Assembly: GCF_017254835.1 (NCBI RefSeq)
Contig: NZ_JAFKCW010000001.1
Location: 62,001-126,000, forward strand
Direction: 5' to 3'
Length of the DNA: 64,000 bases
From: Algoriphagus aestuariicola
GTDB taxonomy: Bacteria > Bacteroidota > Bacteroidia > Cytophagales > Cyclobacteriaceae
In this document: one piece after another, positions 1 through 8,595 of the stretch
How the letters are laid out: each line of letters opens with the position of its first letter
How positions within the stretch are numbered: position 1 is the stretch's first letter
Translations under genes and position numbers: made by a program
The notes under the pieces: generated by a model
The model's input: the letters and a program-made list of their open reading frames with translations, nothing else
Database searches by the model: none
Told to the model about the DNA's origin: nothing

Positions 1-1
1 C

Positions 2-907
2 ACCACCGACCAAATCGTGAGCGCCCAGATTTCCGACGCTTCCGGATATTTGAACACTTCCATCAATAGTGGCCAAAGCAGCAACAAAGGCATCGAAGCA
101 CTTTTGACGCTGGTGCCAATTGAAAACGATGAATTTGTCTGGGAATCGACCTTCAACGTCGCCTACAATATCACGGAGGTATTGAGCCTACTGACGGACA
201 CTCCCGGTGAGCGAATCACGGTAGGTACGCACGTGTTCAACGGCGAGCTTCGACAGATCGTGGGAATGGAAATGGCGCAAATCGCGGGATTTGGCTACAA
301 GCGCGACGAGCAGGGCCGAAGGATCTTCGCTGCAAATGGTCTTCCCATCCGCACACCTGACCTTGTCAACTTTGGCAGTGCGCTTCCAAAATGGATAGGT
401 GGATGGAACAACTCCTTCAACTACAAAGGCATCGCGCTATCGTTCTTGATTGACTTCAAACTTGGAGGGAAGATGCTTTCCGGTACCAACTTCAACGCTA
501 CCCGCCACGGACTCCACAAGATGACGCTTGAAGGCCGAGAAGGCGGGGTAGTAGGCGACGGGGTAAATGAAGCCGGCGAAACCAATACCGCAGTGGCTCC
601 AGTACAGTCCTATTGGGAAGTAGTGCGCTCGCAGGCGCTTGTCGAGCCGGTCATCTATGACGCTGGCTATTGGAAGCTTCGTCAGATCACCTTAAGCTAC
701 GATTTTACGAAGCACCTGCCTGCAGACCAGCCGTTTCGGGCTGTGAAGCTTTCACTGGTGGCCAACAATGTGCTCATGATCAAAAAATGGGTTGACAACA
801 TCGATCCCGAGTCGTTTGGCTACTCTTCAGACAATCTAGTCGGGATGGAATCTACCGGTTTGCCCACTACCAGGGGCCTTGGATTCAACCTGAATGTGAA
901 ATTCTAA
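2..907 (+). CDS. SusC/RagA-family TonB-dependent outer-membrane receptor, C-terminal part (partial at window edge)
   Basis: The frame is open to the left edge, so only about 300 C-terminal residues are present. They look like the last strands of a TonB-dependent beta-barrel: alternating aromatic strands such as SFLIDFKLGGKML, the SusC-type segment YDAGYWKLRQITLSYDF, and a terminal Phe (LNVKF), which is typical for outer-membrane barrel insertion. The plug domain, TonB box and carboxypeptidase-like N-terminal domain lie outside the window. A SusD lipoprotein follows at once, the standard SusC-SusD uptake pair in which SusC is the channel and SusD the lid. Substrate cannot be read from this part; the downstream dehydratase/aldolase genes suggest a sugar acid or an oligosaccharide containing one. 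The SusC class is well supported, the substrate is inference. Confidence 0.9.
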   Translation, partial: TTDQIVSAQISDASGYLNTSINSGQSSNKGIEALLTLVPIENDEFVWESTFNVAYNITEVLSLLTDTPGERITVGTHVFNGELRQIVGMEMAQIAGFGYKRDEQGRRIFAANGLPIRTPDLVNFGSALPKWIGGWNNSFNYKGIALSFLIDFKLGGKMLSGTNFNATRHGLHKMTLEGREGGVVGDGVNEAGETNTAVAPVQSYWEVVRSQALVEPVIYDAGYWKLRQITLSYDFTKHLPADQPFRAVKLSLVANNVLMIKKWVDNIDPESFGYSSDNLVGMESTGLPTTRGLGFNLNVKF

Positions 908-1008
908 CGCTATCTATCATGAAATCGAGCATTACCGATGACTTAGCCAGGGATGGAAAAAATCGATGCGAGATTCCATGTGGCCTAAAAAAATCAAATA
1001 ATAAACAC

Positions 1009-2523
1009 ATGAAAAAGACCTATATCTACCTGGCTTTCTTGACGCTTTGCGTTTTGGCCAGTTCCTGTGACGAGGGCTTTGACGAGCTCAATACCAACAA
1101 GGTGAGGGCGACGACCCTCGACCCCATCATCCAGCTGAATGCCGCATCGCTTGGTCTGGCTTATCCTACAGCAACCGTGATATACGAAGTGGGGGTAGTA
1201 CAGCAGGTGATCTCTCCCAATTCCGGGGTGCTCACTGGAGCAAACTACAACCAGGACAACCGTGCTTCCACGCAGGTCAACTGGCAAAATTATTACCAGA
1301 ACGTCATCAAGAACACCGGAGACGTTATCGACAGGACCAAAGATGATGCAGCCTATTCAAATGTGTACAATATGGCACGCATCGTCCAGGCTCATGCCTT
1401 TATGATTCTGACGGATTCGTACGGAAGCGTTCCTTTTACAGAGGCAGGAAGAGGTTACTCGGATCAGATTTTCTTCCCTTCCTATGACACGCAGGAAAGC
1501 ATCTATCCCAGAATCATCCAAGAGCTGGAAGAGGCTGGGGCTGCACTGAGCTTAACGGGGAAAATAGAAACGGCTGACATCCTCTTCAAGGGCAATATTC
1601 CACAGTGGAAAGCCTACGCAAACTCACTCCTTCTTAGGGCGGGCATGCGTTTAGTGAATGTGGATCCCGCAACTGCCCAACAGGTCGTCACCAAAGCGGC
1701 TCCTGGGGTGATTCTTTCGAATGATGGCAATGCATTGATTGCTCATGATGCCAACTATACCAACCCGATCGGCTTCATGCTCAACTCTACGGAGGCATCC
1801 AACTTCTTTCTGGCAGAGCCTTTTGTCAACCATCTCAAGACAACGGGAGATCCGCGCCTGCGCGCCATAGCGGTCACATACGTTGGCGCAAAGTCCGGAC
1901 CGGAACAAACTCCTGAAAACGCCAGTTTCGATCCAGCTATCCAAGTGGGAATGCCAATGGGCAACGACAATGCAGGTGCGGTGAAAGCCGCGGCTGATGC
2001 AGGATTGGCCAGCTTTTACGAGTTTAGCCAAGTGGATCGCAGGAGAATAACCAAGCTACAATCTCCCAGCTTCTTGGTGACCGCCTCACAGAATCTCCTT
2101 CTGCTTGCCGAGGCTCGAGTCCGGGGATGGATTACTGCAGGAACGGCGGAGGAGTATTATGAAAATGCGGTGGCCGCCCACATGAACCAGATCAGTTCCA
2201 TTGATCCTGCTTCAACCATTCCCCAGGCAGCCATAGACCAGTATTTGGCCGCCAATCCTTTTGACCCGGCCAGAGCACTGGAGCAGATTAATACTCAATA
2301 TTGGATTTCCTCGTTCTTGAATGGCCCCGAGGCATTTGCAAATTTTAGGAGAAGTGGCTTTCCTGTTTTGGAAGAAAACCCATTTCCAGGCCGTGAAGTA
2401 CCATTTATTAACCGCTTGACTTACCCGAATTCGGAAATATCCGTGAACGGGGAGAACGTCGGCGCCGCGATATCCGCACAAGGACCGGACGATTTGGCGA
2501 CCAAAGTCTGGTGGCATAAATAG
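1009..2523 (+). CDS. SusD/RagB-family nutrient-binding outer-membrane lipoprotein
   Basis: The protein has 504 residues and is a surface lipoprotein that should cap the upstream SusC channel. The N-terminus MKKTYIYLAFLTLCVLASSC is a lipoprotein signal ending in a lipobox Cys, followed by DEGFDELNTNK, common at the mature end of SusD_2-type proteins. The body is helix-rich with SusD-like segments (NYYQNVIKNTGDVID, ARIVQAHAFMILTDSYGSVPFTEA). The frame is open back to an ATG at 919, but that adds a charged stretch ahead of the signal peptide, so the ATG at 1009 was chosen. A strong GC hairpin follows 6 bases after the stop, so transcription of the SusCD pair is probably reduced before the enzyme genes. 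Confidence 0.9.
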   Translation: MKKTYIYLAFLTLCVLASSCDEGFDELNTNKVRATTLDPIIQLNAASLGLAYPTATVIYEVGVVQQVISPNSGVLTGANYNQDNRASTQVNWQNYYQNVIKNTGDVIDRTKDDAAYSNVYNMARIVQAHAFMILTDSYGSVPFTEAGRGYSDQIFFPSYDTQESIYPRIIQELEEAGAALSLTGKIETADILFKGNIPQWKAYANSLLLRAGMRLVNVDPATAQQVVTKAAPGVILSNDGNALIAHDANYTNPIGFMLNSTEASNFFLAEPFVNHLKTTGDPRLRAIAVTYVGAKSGPEQTPENASFDPAIQVGMPMGNDNAGAVKAAADAGLASFYEFSQVDRRRITKLQSPSFLVTASQNLLLLAEARVRGWITAGTAEEYYENAVAAHMNQISSIDPASTIPQAAIDQYLAANPFDPARALEQINTQYWISSFLNGPEAFANFRRSGFPVLEENPFPGREVPFINRLTYPNSEISVNGENVGAAISAQGPDDLATKVWWHK

Positions 2524-2528
2524 AACAA

Positions 2529-2551
2529 GTGGCCCGGATAAACCGGGCCAC
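2529..2551 (+). terminator. Hairpin between susD and the enzyme genes
   Basis: A perfect 9-bp stem (GTGGCCCGG / CCGGGCCAC) with a 5-base loop is followed by ATTTTCC. The U-tract is short, so this is better read as a partial terminator or a 3' stabilising stem that would keep SusCD mRNA above that of the downstream enzymes. Confidence 0.65.
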
Positions 2552-2577
2552 ATTTTCCTGTTATTAAAATCAGCTTT

Positions 2578-3510
2578 ATGAAAAGAATTTTGCTTATCAG
2601 CTTGCATTTGCTGACTTGTTCTCTTTTGTCCTTTGCGCAGCAGATATCCAAGGAGGAACTTATCTATCTCACCCGAGAATGGACAGGAGAACGATTCGAG
2701 GATGGGCGGCCTAAGGTGTCGGATGAATTGCTAAAACGCATGCGCTTGGTTACCCACGATGAAGCCTGGGCGGTGATGAAAAATGCCGGATACTTCTATC
2801 AATATGCCGATGGCTGGGAAGTAATCAACCCAGATAGCATCCTGATAGGCCGAGCGGTGACTGCGACTTTCCTTCCTGGCAGACCGGACATCCACAATGC
2901 GATCGATGAGCGGGGCAAAGCAGCAGGCAAAAAAGGGCAAAACTCCTGGCCTGTCGATCTTTTGGTCAAAGGTGATGTCTACGTAGCCGATCAGTTTGGT
3001 ATTCATGTGAATGGACCGACGATCGGAGATAATGTAGGGAATGCCATTTTTGCCAAATCCGGCAATGGAATCGTCTACGATGGAGCTGTCAGAGATATCG
3101 CCGGTCTTAAGGAGATCGGTGGGTTTACCTCCTATTACACCAGCTATCACCCTTCCCATCACAACCAGCAGGGCAATCTCAATACCATGCTGGTAGGCAT
3201 CAATCATCCCACTAAAATCCGCCAAGCGACGGTCATGGCTGGAGATGTAGTCCTGGGAAGAGATGGAGGAGTATCTTTTATACCTGCGCATTTGGTTGAA
3301 AAAGTAGTAATAACCTCCGAAATCGTTCGCCTTCGGGATATGTTTGGCCACGAGCGCTTGAGAGAAGGGGTATACACTGCTGGCCAGATTGATACCCGTT
3401 GGTCCGATGAGATTGAGCGGGATTTTTCCAAATGGCTTAATGATCACATCGACGAGCTCCCAGTTTCCCGTGAGCAAATCCAAGAATTCCTAAAAAACCG
3501 AACCTGGTAA
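2578..3510 (+). CDS. Exported RraA-family aldolase/decarboxylase-like protein, copy 1
   Basis: The protein has 310 residues. The core matches the RraA / 4-hydroxy-4-methyl-2-oxoglutarate aldolase fold: a glycine-rich segment IGDNVGNAIFAKSGNGIV, then YDGAVRD with the family Arg-Asp at residues 172-173 (pyruvate-moiety and metal binding in characterised HMG aldolases), then GDVVLGRDGGVSFIPAHL. Family members cleave or decarboxylate 2-oxoacids. The N-terminus MKRILLISLHLLTCSLLSFAQ is a clear Sec signal peptide, unusual because known RraA aldolases are cytoplasmic. There is also an N-terminal block (WTGERFEDGRPKVSD) and a C-terminal helical tail, making it longer than the usual 160-230 residues. 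It is followed 18 bases later by a Tat-signal dehydratase and resembles the copy at 4861. Fold assignment is firm; reaction and substrate are inferred. Confidence 0.85.
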   Translation: MKRILLISLHLLTCSLLSFAQQISKEELIYLTREWTGERFEDGRPKVSDELLKRMRLVTHDEAWAVMKNAGYFYQYADGWEVINPDSILIGRAVTATFLPGRPDIHNAIDERGKAAGKKGQNSWPVDLLVKGDVYVADQFGIHVNGPTIGDNVGNAIFAKSGNGIVYDGAVRDIAGLKEIGGFTSYYTSYHPSHHNQQGNLNTMLVGINHPTKIRQATVMAGDVVLGRDGGVSFIPAHLVEKVVITSEIVRLRDMFGHERLREGVYTAGQIDTRWSDEIERDFSKWLNDHIDELPVSREQIQEFLKNRTW

Positions 3511-3528
3511 CCCATAATCCACCTTCTG

Positions 3529-4803
3529 ATGAATCAAAAAATGAAAAACAGACGAGAGTTTTTTCAAAAAAGCATTGGCCTGACCGGAGCAGCCTTTTTG
3601 AGCACTTTTGGATCCGGATTGGAGGCAGCGGTGGAGAGAACTCCCCAAGCATCCTCTCCTTCAGATCTCAAGATCACTGACGTGAAGTGCGGTTATGTTC
3701 GTGGCGCAGTGTACGTTAAAATCTACACCAATCAGGATGTCTGGGGATGTGGCGAAGCGGTAGATGCGATCCAGGGAACCTACTACATGGTGAAAAGGAT
3801 GGGTGATCAAATCAAAGGGCAAAGCCCTTTGAACCCGAATCGTCTGGCGGAGCAGCTTCGTAAAGGCGCGTTTTTCGGCGGAGCTCAGTCTGGAGTTTAC
3901 GTGGCGGTTTTGACGGCGATCGAAACAGCACTTTGGGACTTAACCGGAAAGGTTTTTGGTCTCCCAGTTTACCAGCTTTTGGGAGGGAAGTTCCGCGATA
4001 GAATTCGGGTTTACTGCGATACAGCACTTTATTCATCGACTAATCCCACCCCGGATGACTATGCCGCGGCCGCAAAAAATGCCGTGGGCAAAGGCTACAA
4101 TGCCGTCAAATTTGACGTGGACAACGGCCGCGATCCAAATAAGTACGATCGGTTCAATTGGACTGCCAACCCGATGGAAATCGAGCGAATGTACAACTCC
4201 ATTGCTGCCGTGAGAGAAGCGGTGGGACCCAATATCGATATCTGCGTGGACATGCACGGTAGATACGATGCGGTCACGGGACTGAAGATGGCCAAAATGT
4301 ACGAGCCTCTAAATCTGATGTGGCTTGAGGAGCCAGTTCCGGCAGACAACGTCGATGTCTACAAGAAAATTACCCAAGAGACATCTACTCCGATCTGTGC
4401 AGGTGAGAATATCTATTTGGCCTATGGATTTACCCGATTGCTTGCCGACAATGCCATCGATATCATCATGCCTGATTTGCAAAAGGCCGGCGGATTGGGT
4501 GAGGCTCAGCGAATCGCGAACTTGTCCAACCTTTACTACGTGCCATTTTCTCCTCACATGGTCGCGTCCTTCTTGGGAGCGATGGCATCCTGCCATGTAT
4601 GCGCTTCCGTTCCCAATTTCCAGATCATGGAGTGGCAGATTTACATGGATACAGATCAGCTTTGGCAGGATATCGTGACCTACGACGGGCCGAGGACAGA
4701 AAACAGCTTTATCACGCTTTCCGAGAAGCCCGGCATAGGTGTCGAAATCAATGAGGAAGGGATGAAGAAATACGCACAACCCGGAATTCCTTTTTTTGAA
4801 TAA
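3529..4803 (+). CDS. Tat-exported enolase-superfamily sugar-acid dehydratase (GalD/mandelate racemase subgroup), copy 1
   Basis: The protein has 424 residues (a second ATG at 3541 would give 420). The N-terminus has a twin-arginine signal, NRREFFQKS, followed by a hydrophobic stretch and an Ala-rich cleavage region. The mature part is a mandelate-racemase/muconate-lactonising enzyme with galactonate-dehydratase-like active-site motifs: VDMHGR (metal ligand Asp241, base His243), LEEP (Glu267), AGEN (Glu293) and SPHMVAS (His343). Enzymes with this set remove water from aldonates to give 2-keto-3-deoxy acids, the type of substrate an RraA or KDG aldolase can cut. It sits between two exported RraA-like proteins. 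The sugar acid cannot be told from sequence; dehydratase chemistry is well supported and periplasmic location follows from the Tat signal. Confidence 0.85.
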   Translation: MNQKMKNRREFFQKSIGLTGAAFLSTFGSGLEAAVERTPQASSPSDLKITDVKCGYVRGAVYVKIYTNQDVWGCGEAVDAIQGTYYMVKRMGDQIKGQSPLNPNRLAEQLRKGAFFGGAQSGVYVAVLTAIETALWDLTGKVFGLPVYQLLGGKFRDRIRVYCDTALYSSTNPTPDDYAAAAKNAVGKGYNAVKFDVDNGRDPNKYDRFNWTANPMEIERMYNSIAAVREAVGPNIDICVDMHGRYDAVTGLKMAKMYEPLNLMWLEEPVPADNVDVYKKITQETSTPICAGENIYLAYGFTRLLADNAIDIIMPDLQKAGGLGEAQRIANLSNLYYVPFSPHMVASFLGAMASCHVCASVPNFQIMEWQIYMDTDQLWQDIVTYDGPRTENSFITLSEKPGIGVEINEEGMKKYAQPGIPFFE

Positions 4804-4860
4804 ATAGTCAATGCTCAATTATCAATAAATCAATAACCAATTGTCAATAACCCAATAACC
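4804..4860. repeat. AT-rich spacer with repeated CAATAA/CCAAT words
   Basis: The 57-base gap between the first dehydratase and the second RraA gene consists almost wholly of iterated words (TCAATAA, CCAAT, GTCAATAA, CCCAATAA) with no stem. It resembles other degenerate short-word repeats in this window (near 19030, 20980 and 21100). No function is visible. Confidence 0.5.
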
Positions 4861-5811
4861 ATGATTTCAAAAAAAACAACTCGCTTGCTCACCCTGGCCT
4901 GTCTCACCCTGGGTCTGACATCGCAGGCTTTTTCACAGGAAGTAGGGGCAAGCCCCGAATTTATCCAAGCCTTGACTTCCGAATGGAAGGGGGAGCGATT
5001 CCCCGATGGTCGGCCTAAAGTTTCGGATTCTATCTTGGAGCGACTAAAAAACATCTCCATCGAGGAGGCCTGGGGAGTACTTCGCAACAAAGGCTACAAC
5101 AACCAGTACGAAGGCGACTGGCAGCTAATTTGGCCAGAGGAAGCTATGACTGGCCGGGTGGTCACCGCCCAATACATGCCCTTGCGGCCCGACTACCAAA
5201 ACCAGATCAAAACCCAAGGTGTGGACAAAGAGGGGAGGTCGCCCAAAGGAGGGACCAACTCCTGGCCGATTGACATCCTGACCAATGGGGATATCTACGT
5301 GGCGGACGGCTATGGGAAAATTGCCGACGGAACGCTTATCGGTGATAACCTCGGCAACTCCATCTATGCAAAGTCCCAAAGGGGCGTCATTTTTTATGGT
5401 TCGGTCAGGGATCAGGAGGGCCTGTCGGAAATAAAAGGGTTCAACGCTTGGCACAAGGGGCAAGATCCTTCTTTTATCCGGGAGATGATGCTGACCTCGA
5501 TCAATGCTCCCATCAGAATCGGTAGAGCTACGGTACTTCCAGGCGACGTGGTGTTGGCGAAGAAATATGGGGTGATTTTTATCCCGGCCCACTTGGTCGA
5601 AGACCTGGTGATTACCTCGGAAATCACCGGGCTGCGGGACGAGTTTGGTCATCAGCGACTTCGGGAAAAGAAATACCTCGCAGGTCAAATCGACTCAGAA
5701 TGGACTGAGGAGATCAAAAAGGATTTTTTGAATTGGTTGGAAAACTACCCCGGTAAGCTTCCGATGACCAAGGCTGAGTTGGACAATTACTTTAAAGAGA
5801 GAAACTGGTAG
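4861..5811 (+). CDS. Exported RraA-family aldolase/decarboxylase-like protein, copy 2
   Basis: The protein has 316 residues and is a paralogue of the product of 2578-3510, roughly half identical by eye with the same layout: signal peptide ending SQAFSQ, N-terminal block WKGERFPDGRPKVSD, RraA core, and a C-terminal helical tail ending in NYFKERNW. The active-site Arg-Asp is kept (GSVRD, Arg183-Asp184) along with IGDNLGNSIYAK and GDVVLAKKYGVIFIP. It differs where copy 1 reads VYDGAVRD: here it is IFYGSVRD, Tyr replacing the Asp commonly seen three residues before the Val. This suggests a changed substrate or a regulatory paralogue. It is followed 53 bases later by a second Tat-signal dehydratase, so the aldolase-dehydratase pair is repeated. 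Confidence 0.83.
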   Translation: MISKKTTRLLTLACLTLGLTSQAFSQEVGASPEFIQALTSEWKGERFPDGRPKVSDSILERLKNISIEEAWGVLRNKGYNNQYEGDWQLIWPEEAMTGRVVTAQYMPLRPDYQNQIKTQGVDKEGRSPKGGTNSWPIDILTNGDIYVADGYGKIADGTLIGDNLGNSIYAKSQRGVIFYGSVRDQEGLSEIKGFNAWHKGQDPSFIREMMLTSINAPIRIGRATVLPGDVVLAKKYGVIFIPAHLVEDLVITSEITGLRDEFGHQRLREKKYLAGQIDSEWTEEIKKDFLNWLENYPGKLPMTKAELDNYFKERNW

Positions 5812-5864
5812 CTGGACTTATCACCCGTTTTTTCCAAAAAACAAAAACCCAAAACAACTGACAT

Positions 5865-7352
5865 ATGAAAAACAGACTTCAAGAAATCATCGCCCAGCAG
5901 CGGGCGGAAGAGCAGCACTATGCCGCACAGCGAAAAGCGGAAATGGAAAACCCGCTCACCGGCGCTAATAGGAGGGACTTTCTAAAGAAAACTGCCCTGG
6001 GAGGCTTTAGTTTGGCAGCTCTGACTGGACTCACTTTTGAGGATACGATGGCAGAGACCACCCGCAATGTAAAGCGCGCCTCTGCCCCAGCGGATCTCAA
6101 GATCACCGACCTTCGCTACTGCGTCACCGCAGTCATGGGCAGGACTGCCATTATCAGAATTGATACCAATCAAGGGATTTATGGACTTGGAGAAGTTCGA
6201 GATGGGGCAGACCCTCGCTACGCACTTATGCTGAAGAGCCGAATTATGGGAGAAAATCCCTGCAACGTGGAGAGAATTTTTAAAATCATTCGCCAGTTTG
6301 GCGGTCCGGCAAGACAAGCAGGCGGCGTTTGCGCGGTTGAAATGGCCCTTTGGGATCTTTGTGGCAAAGCCTATAATGTCCCCGCTTGGCAGCTCTTAGG
6401 AGGAAGATATCGTGATAAAGTAAGACTCTATGCGGATACCCCCGAGGGGCGAGATCCGGAAGATCAAAAGCAAAAGATCAAGTACCGAATGGAAGATCAG
6501 GGATACACTTGGCTCAAAATGGACGTCTCCATCAATGAAATCAAAGATATTCCCGGCTGTTTGGTCAACACGGAGATTTTCAACAATGGGGGATCCAGTC
6601 AATGGCAGGGCGGATTCATGTCTTATTCTAATACGGCACATCCGTTCACAGGAATACAAATCACGGAAAAAGGCCTGGAAGAGCTCGAAAAGATCGTGCA
6701 CAACGTCCGCGAAATGGTTGGCTATGAGGTTCCGATTTCGACTGACCACTATGGTCACATCGACATGAATAACTGTATCCGATTGGGTAAAGCTTTGGAT
6801 AAATACCGATTGGCTTGGTTTGAAGACATGGTGCCCTGGCAAATGTGGCAGCAACACAAGGTCATTACCGACACCCTGGATACGCCAAATCTCACCGGAG
6901 AGGATATCTTCTTGTTGAATGGCTTTAAAGATTTGATCCACAACCGTGCAGTGGATATTGTTCACCCAGATTTGGCATCCAGTGGAGGATTGCTTGAAAC
7001 CAAACGTATCGGAGACTACGCAGAGGAATTTGGAATTGCGATGGCGATGCACCAAGCTGGAACTCCGGTTTCCTTTATGGCCAATGTCCATTGTGCGGCT
7101 GCGACGCAAAACTTCCTCTCGCTCGAACACCATTCGGTGGATGTGCCGTGGTGGGAAAGTCTCGTGACCACTACAGGAGGAGACAAGCTCATCGACAAAG
7201 GCTATGCTCCCGTGCCGCTCAACGCACCTGGTCTTGGTATTGAGCTGAACGAAGAGGTAGTCAAAGAGCACCTGCACCAAACGGACAAGACATATTTCGC
7301 GCCGACCGACGAGTGGACAGAGAAGCGTTCCCACGACCGTACGTATAGTTGA
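5865..7352 (+). CDS. Tat-exported enolase-superfamily dehydratase, copy 2 (divergent)
   Basis: The protein has 495 residues. A 35-residue charged N-terminal extension precedes the twin-arginine signal NRRDFLKKTALGG. The enolase-superfamily capping domain and barrel follow. Candidate metal and catalytic residues are TDHYGH (Asp294, His295, His298), WFEDMV (Glu320), TGED (Glu346) and MHQAG (His396), a different spacing from the GalD-like neighbour (D-x-H in one, D-H-x-x-H in the other). An insert of about 50 residues (GGSSQWQGGFMSY region) between the second and third barrel strands is absent from copy 1. The pair are therefore not recent duplicates and probably act on different acids or epimers. 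The family is certain; the exact reaction is not. Confidence 0.83.
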   Translation: MKNRLQEIIAQQRAEEQHYAAQRKAEMENPLTGANRRDFLKKTALGGFSLAALTGLTFEDTMAETTRNVKRASAPADLKITDLRYCVTAVMGRTAIIRIDTNQGIYGLGEVRDGADPRYALMLKSRIMGENPCNVERIFKIIRQFGGPARQAGGVCAVEMALWDLCGKAYNVPAWQLLGGRYRDKVRLYADTPEGRDPEDQKQKIKYRMEDQGYTWLKMDVSINEIKDIPGCLVNTEIFNNGGSSQWQGGFMSYSNTAHPFTGIQITEKGLEELEKIVHNVREMVGYEVPISTDHYGHIDMNNCIRLGKALDKYRLAWFEDMVPWQMWQQHKVITDTLDTPNLTGEDIFLLNGFKDLIHNRAVDIVHPDLASSGGLLETKRIGDYAEEFGIAMAMHQAGTPVSFMANVHCAAATQNFLSLEHHSVDVPWWESLVTTTGGDKLIDKGYAPVPLNAPGLGIELNEEVVKEHLHQTDKTYFAPTDEWTEKRSHDRTYS

Positions 7353-7365
7353 TTTATCGCTCACT

Positions 7366-7397
7366 CTCCGTCGGAATTCACCTGTTTTTCGGCGGAG
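7366..7397 (+). terminator. Candidate terminator after the dehydratase gene
   Basis: An 8-bp stem with one G-U pair (CTCCGTCG / CGGCGGAG) around a 16-base T-rich loop is followed by ATTATTTATCTTTT. It lies between the second dehydratase and the transporter gene, so the latter may have its own promoter or depend on read-through. Confidence 0.45.
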
Positions 7398-7434
7398 ATT
7401 ATTTATCTTTTCTTCCACCCAAAATACCGCAGTC

Positions 7435-8517
7435 TTGAATTCTAAGCCCTATTTGTATTTTCTCTATAGCTCTTTCTTAGTCTTATTACTCGCTTTGCTT
7501 GCCTGGATGGGTGATTTCAACCCATGGGTTGGACCATTGCTCATCCTGTTTTTTGTCCTCCTGGGGATTGGGAGTAGGGGCTACGAGTCCCTAAAAGGCC
7601 TGACCTATTCGCTGATGATTTTAGCCGCGGTGACTATGGCCATGTTTTATCCGGCATTTTTTCAGGAGTATAAGGGATACAAATTCTCCAATCTGATCAC
7701 TCCCTTGATTCAGGTAATTATGTTTGGAATGGGGACTTCCATGAGCATCAGGGATTTTGCCGGAGTGGTCAAAACACCACAGGCTGTTTTGATTGGCGTA
7801 GGTGCCCAGTTTTTGATCATGCCTGTGCTGGGACTTACGCTCGCATGGTTAAGTGGTCTTCCTCCCGAGATTGCCGCCGGACTGGTCTTGATCGGAAGTT
7901 CGCCGAGTGGCTTGGCCAGCAATGTGATGACCTATCTGGCGAAGGCGAATTTGGCGCTTTCGATCACATTGACCGCCGTGACGACGATGCTGGCACCGCT
8001 GATGACCCCTTTTTTGATGAAAATGCTGGCGGGAGAATTTATCGAGATTGATTTGGTGAAAATGATGTGGGACATCTTCAAGATGATCATCATTCCCATC
8101 GGCGCTGGCTTGATTTTCAACAAAATATTCAGAGGCAAATCAGGTTGGCTGGATAAAGCCATGCCACTTGTATCCATGATCGGGATCGGGTTGATCATCG
8201 TCGTAATCACGGCTGCGGGTAGAGATGCCTTACTCGACATCGGCTTGCTTTTGATCGGGCTGGTGTTGATCCATAACTTTTCCGGCTACGCGATCGGATA
8301 TTGGTTTGCCAGGTTGTTCAGGATGAGTGAGAAAGACTGTCGTACCGTTGCCATCGAAGTGGGGATGCAAAATGCTGGATTGGCGTCTGGAATCGCCAAA
8401 GAGATGGGAAAGATCGCAACCGTTGGCCTGGCAGCAGCAGTATTTGGTCCGGTTATGAATATTTCGGGTTCGATACTGGCCTCTTATTGGCATAAGAAGG
8501 AGCCAAAAGAACGATAA
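7435..8517 (+). CDS. BASS-family (bile acid:sodium symporter) transporter
   Basis: The protein has 360 residues from a TTG start; no in-frame ATG before residue 25 would keep the first membrane helix. It is an inner-membrane protein with about 9-10 hydrophobic helices. Two family signatures are plain: GSSPSGLASNVMTYLAKA, the first half of the sodium-site crossover, and AIEVGMQNAGLA, the second. BASS members move organic anions with Na+, including bile acids, pantothenate and, in plant plastids (BASS2), pyruvate. Directly downstream of exported dehydratases and aldolase-like proteins, it is well placed to import a 2-oxoacid or the sugar acid. The family is sure; the cargo is inference. Confidence 0.88.
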   Translation: MNSKPYLYFLYSSFLVLLLALLAWMGDFNPWVGPLLILFFVLLGIGSRGYESLKGLTYSLMILAAVTMAMFYPAFFQEYKGYKFSNLITPLIQVIMFGMGTSMSIRDFAGVVKTPQAVLIGVGAQFLIMPVLGLTLAWLSGLPPEIAAGLVLIGSSPSGLASNVMTYLAKANLALSITLTAVTTMLAPLMTPFLMKMLAGEFIEIDLVKMMWDIFKMIIIPIGAGLIFNKIFRGKSGWLDKAMPLVSMIGIGLIIVVITAAGRDALLDIGLLLIGLVLIHNFSGYAIGYWFARLFRMSEKDCRTVAIEVGMQNAGLASGIAKEMGKIATVGLAAAVFGPVMNISGSILASYWHKKEPKER

Positions 8518-8595
8518 CTATTTTTTATAACGGTTACAATAAAACAATTCGGAGTTTAGTTATAGAAGTGGTTTTTCCATTTCCAATTCCTTCCT

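Noticed and set aside
919-1008. Possible longer N-terminus of the SusD protein
   Set aside because: The added 30 residues are charged and precede a perfect lipoprotein signal; the ATG at 1009 gives the correct start.
6396-7418. 340-codon open frame on the minus strand
   Set aside because: It lies wholly opposite the second dehydratase gene, whose protein has clear family motifs; the minus frame shows no domain and is a codon-usage shadow.
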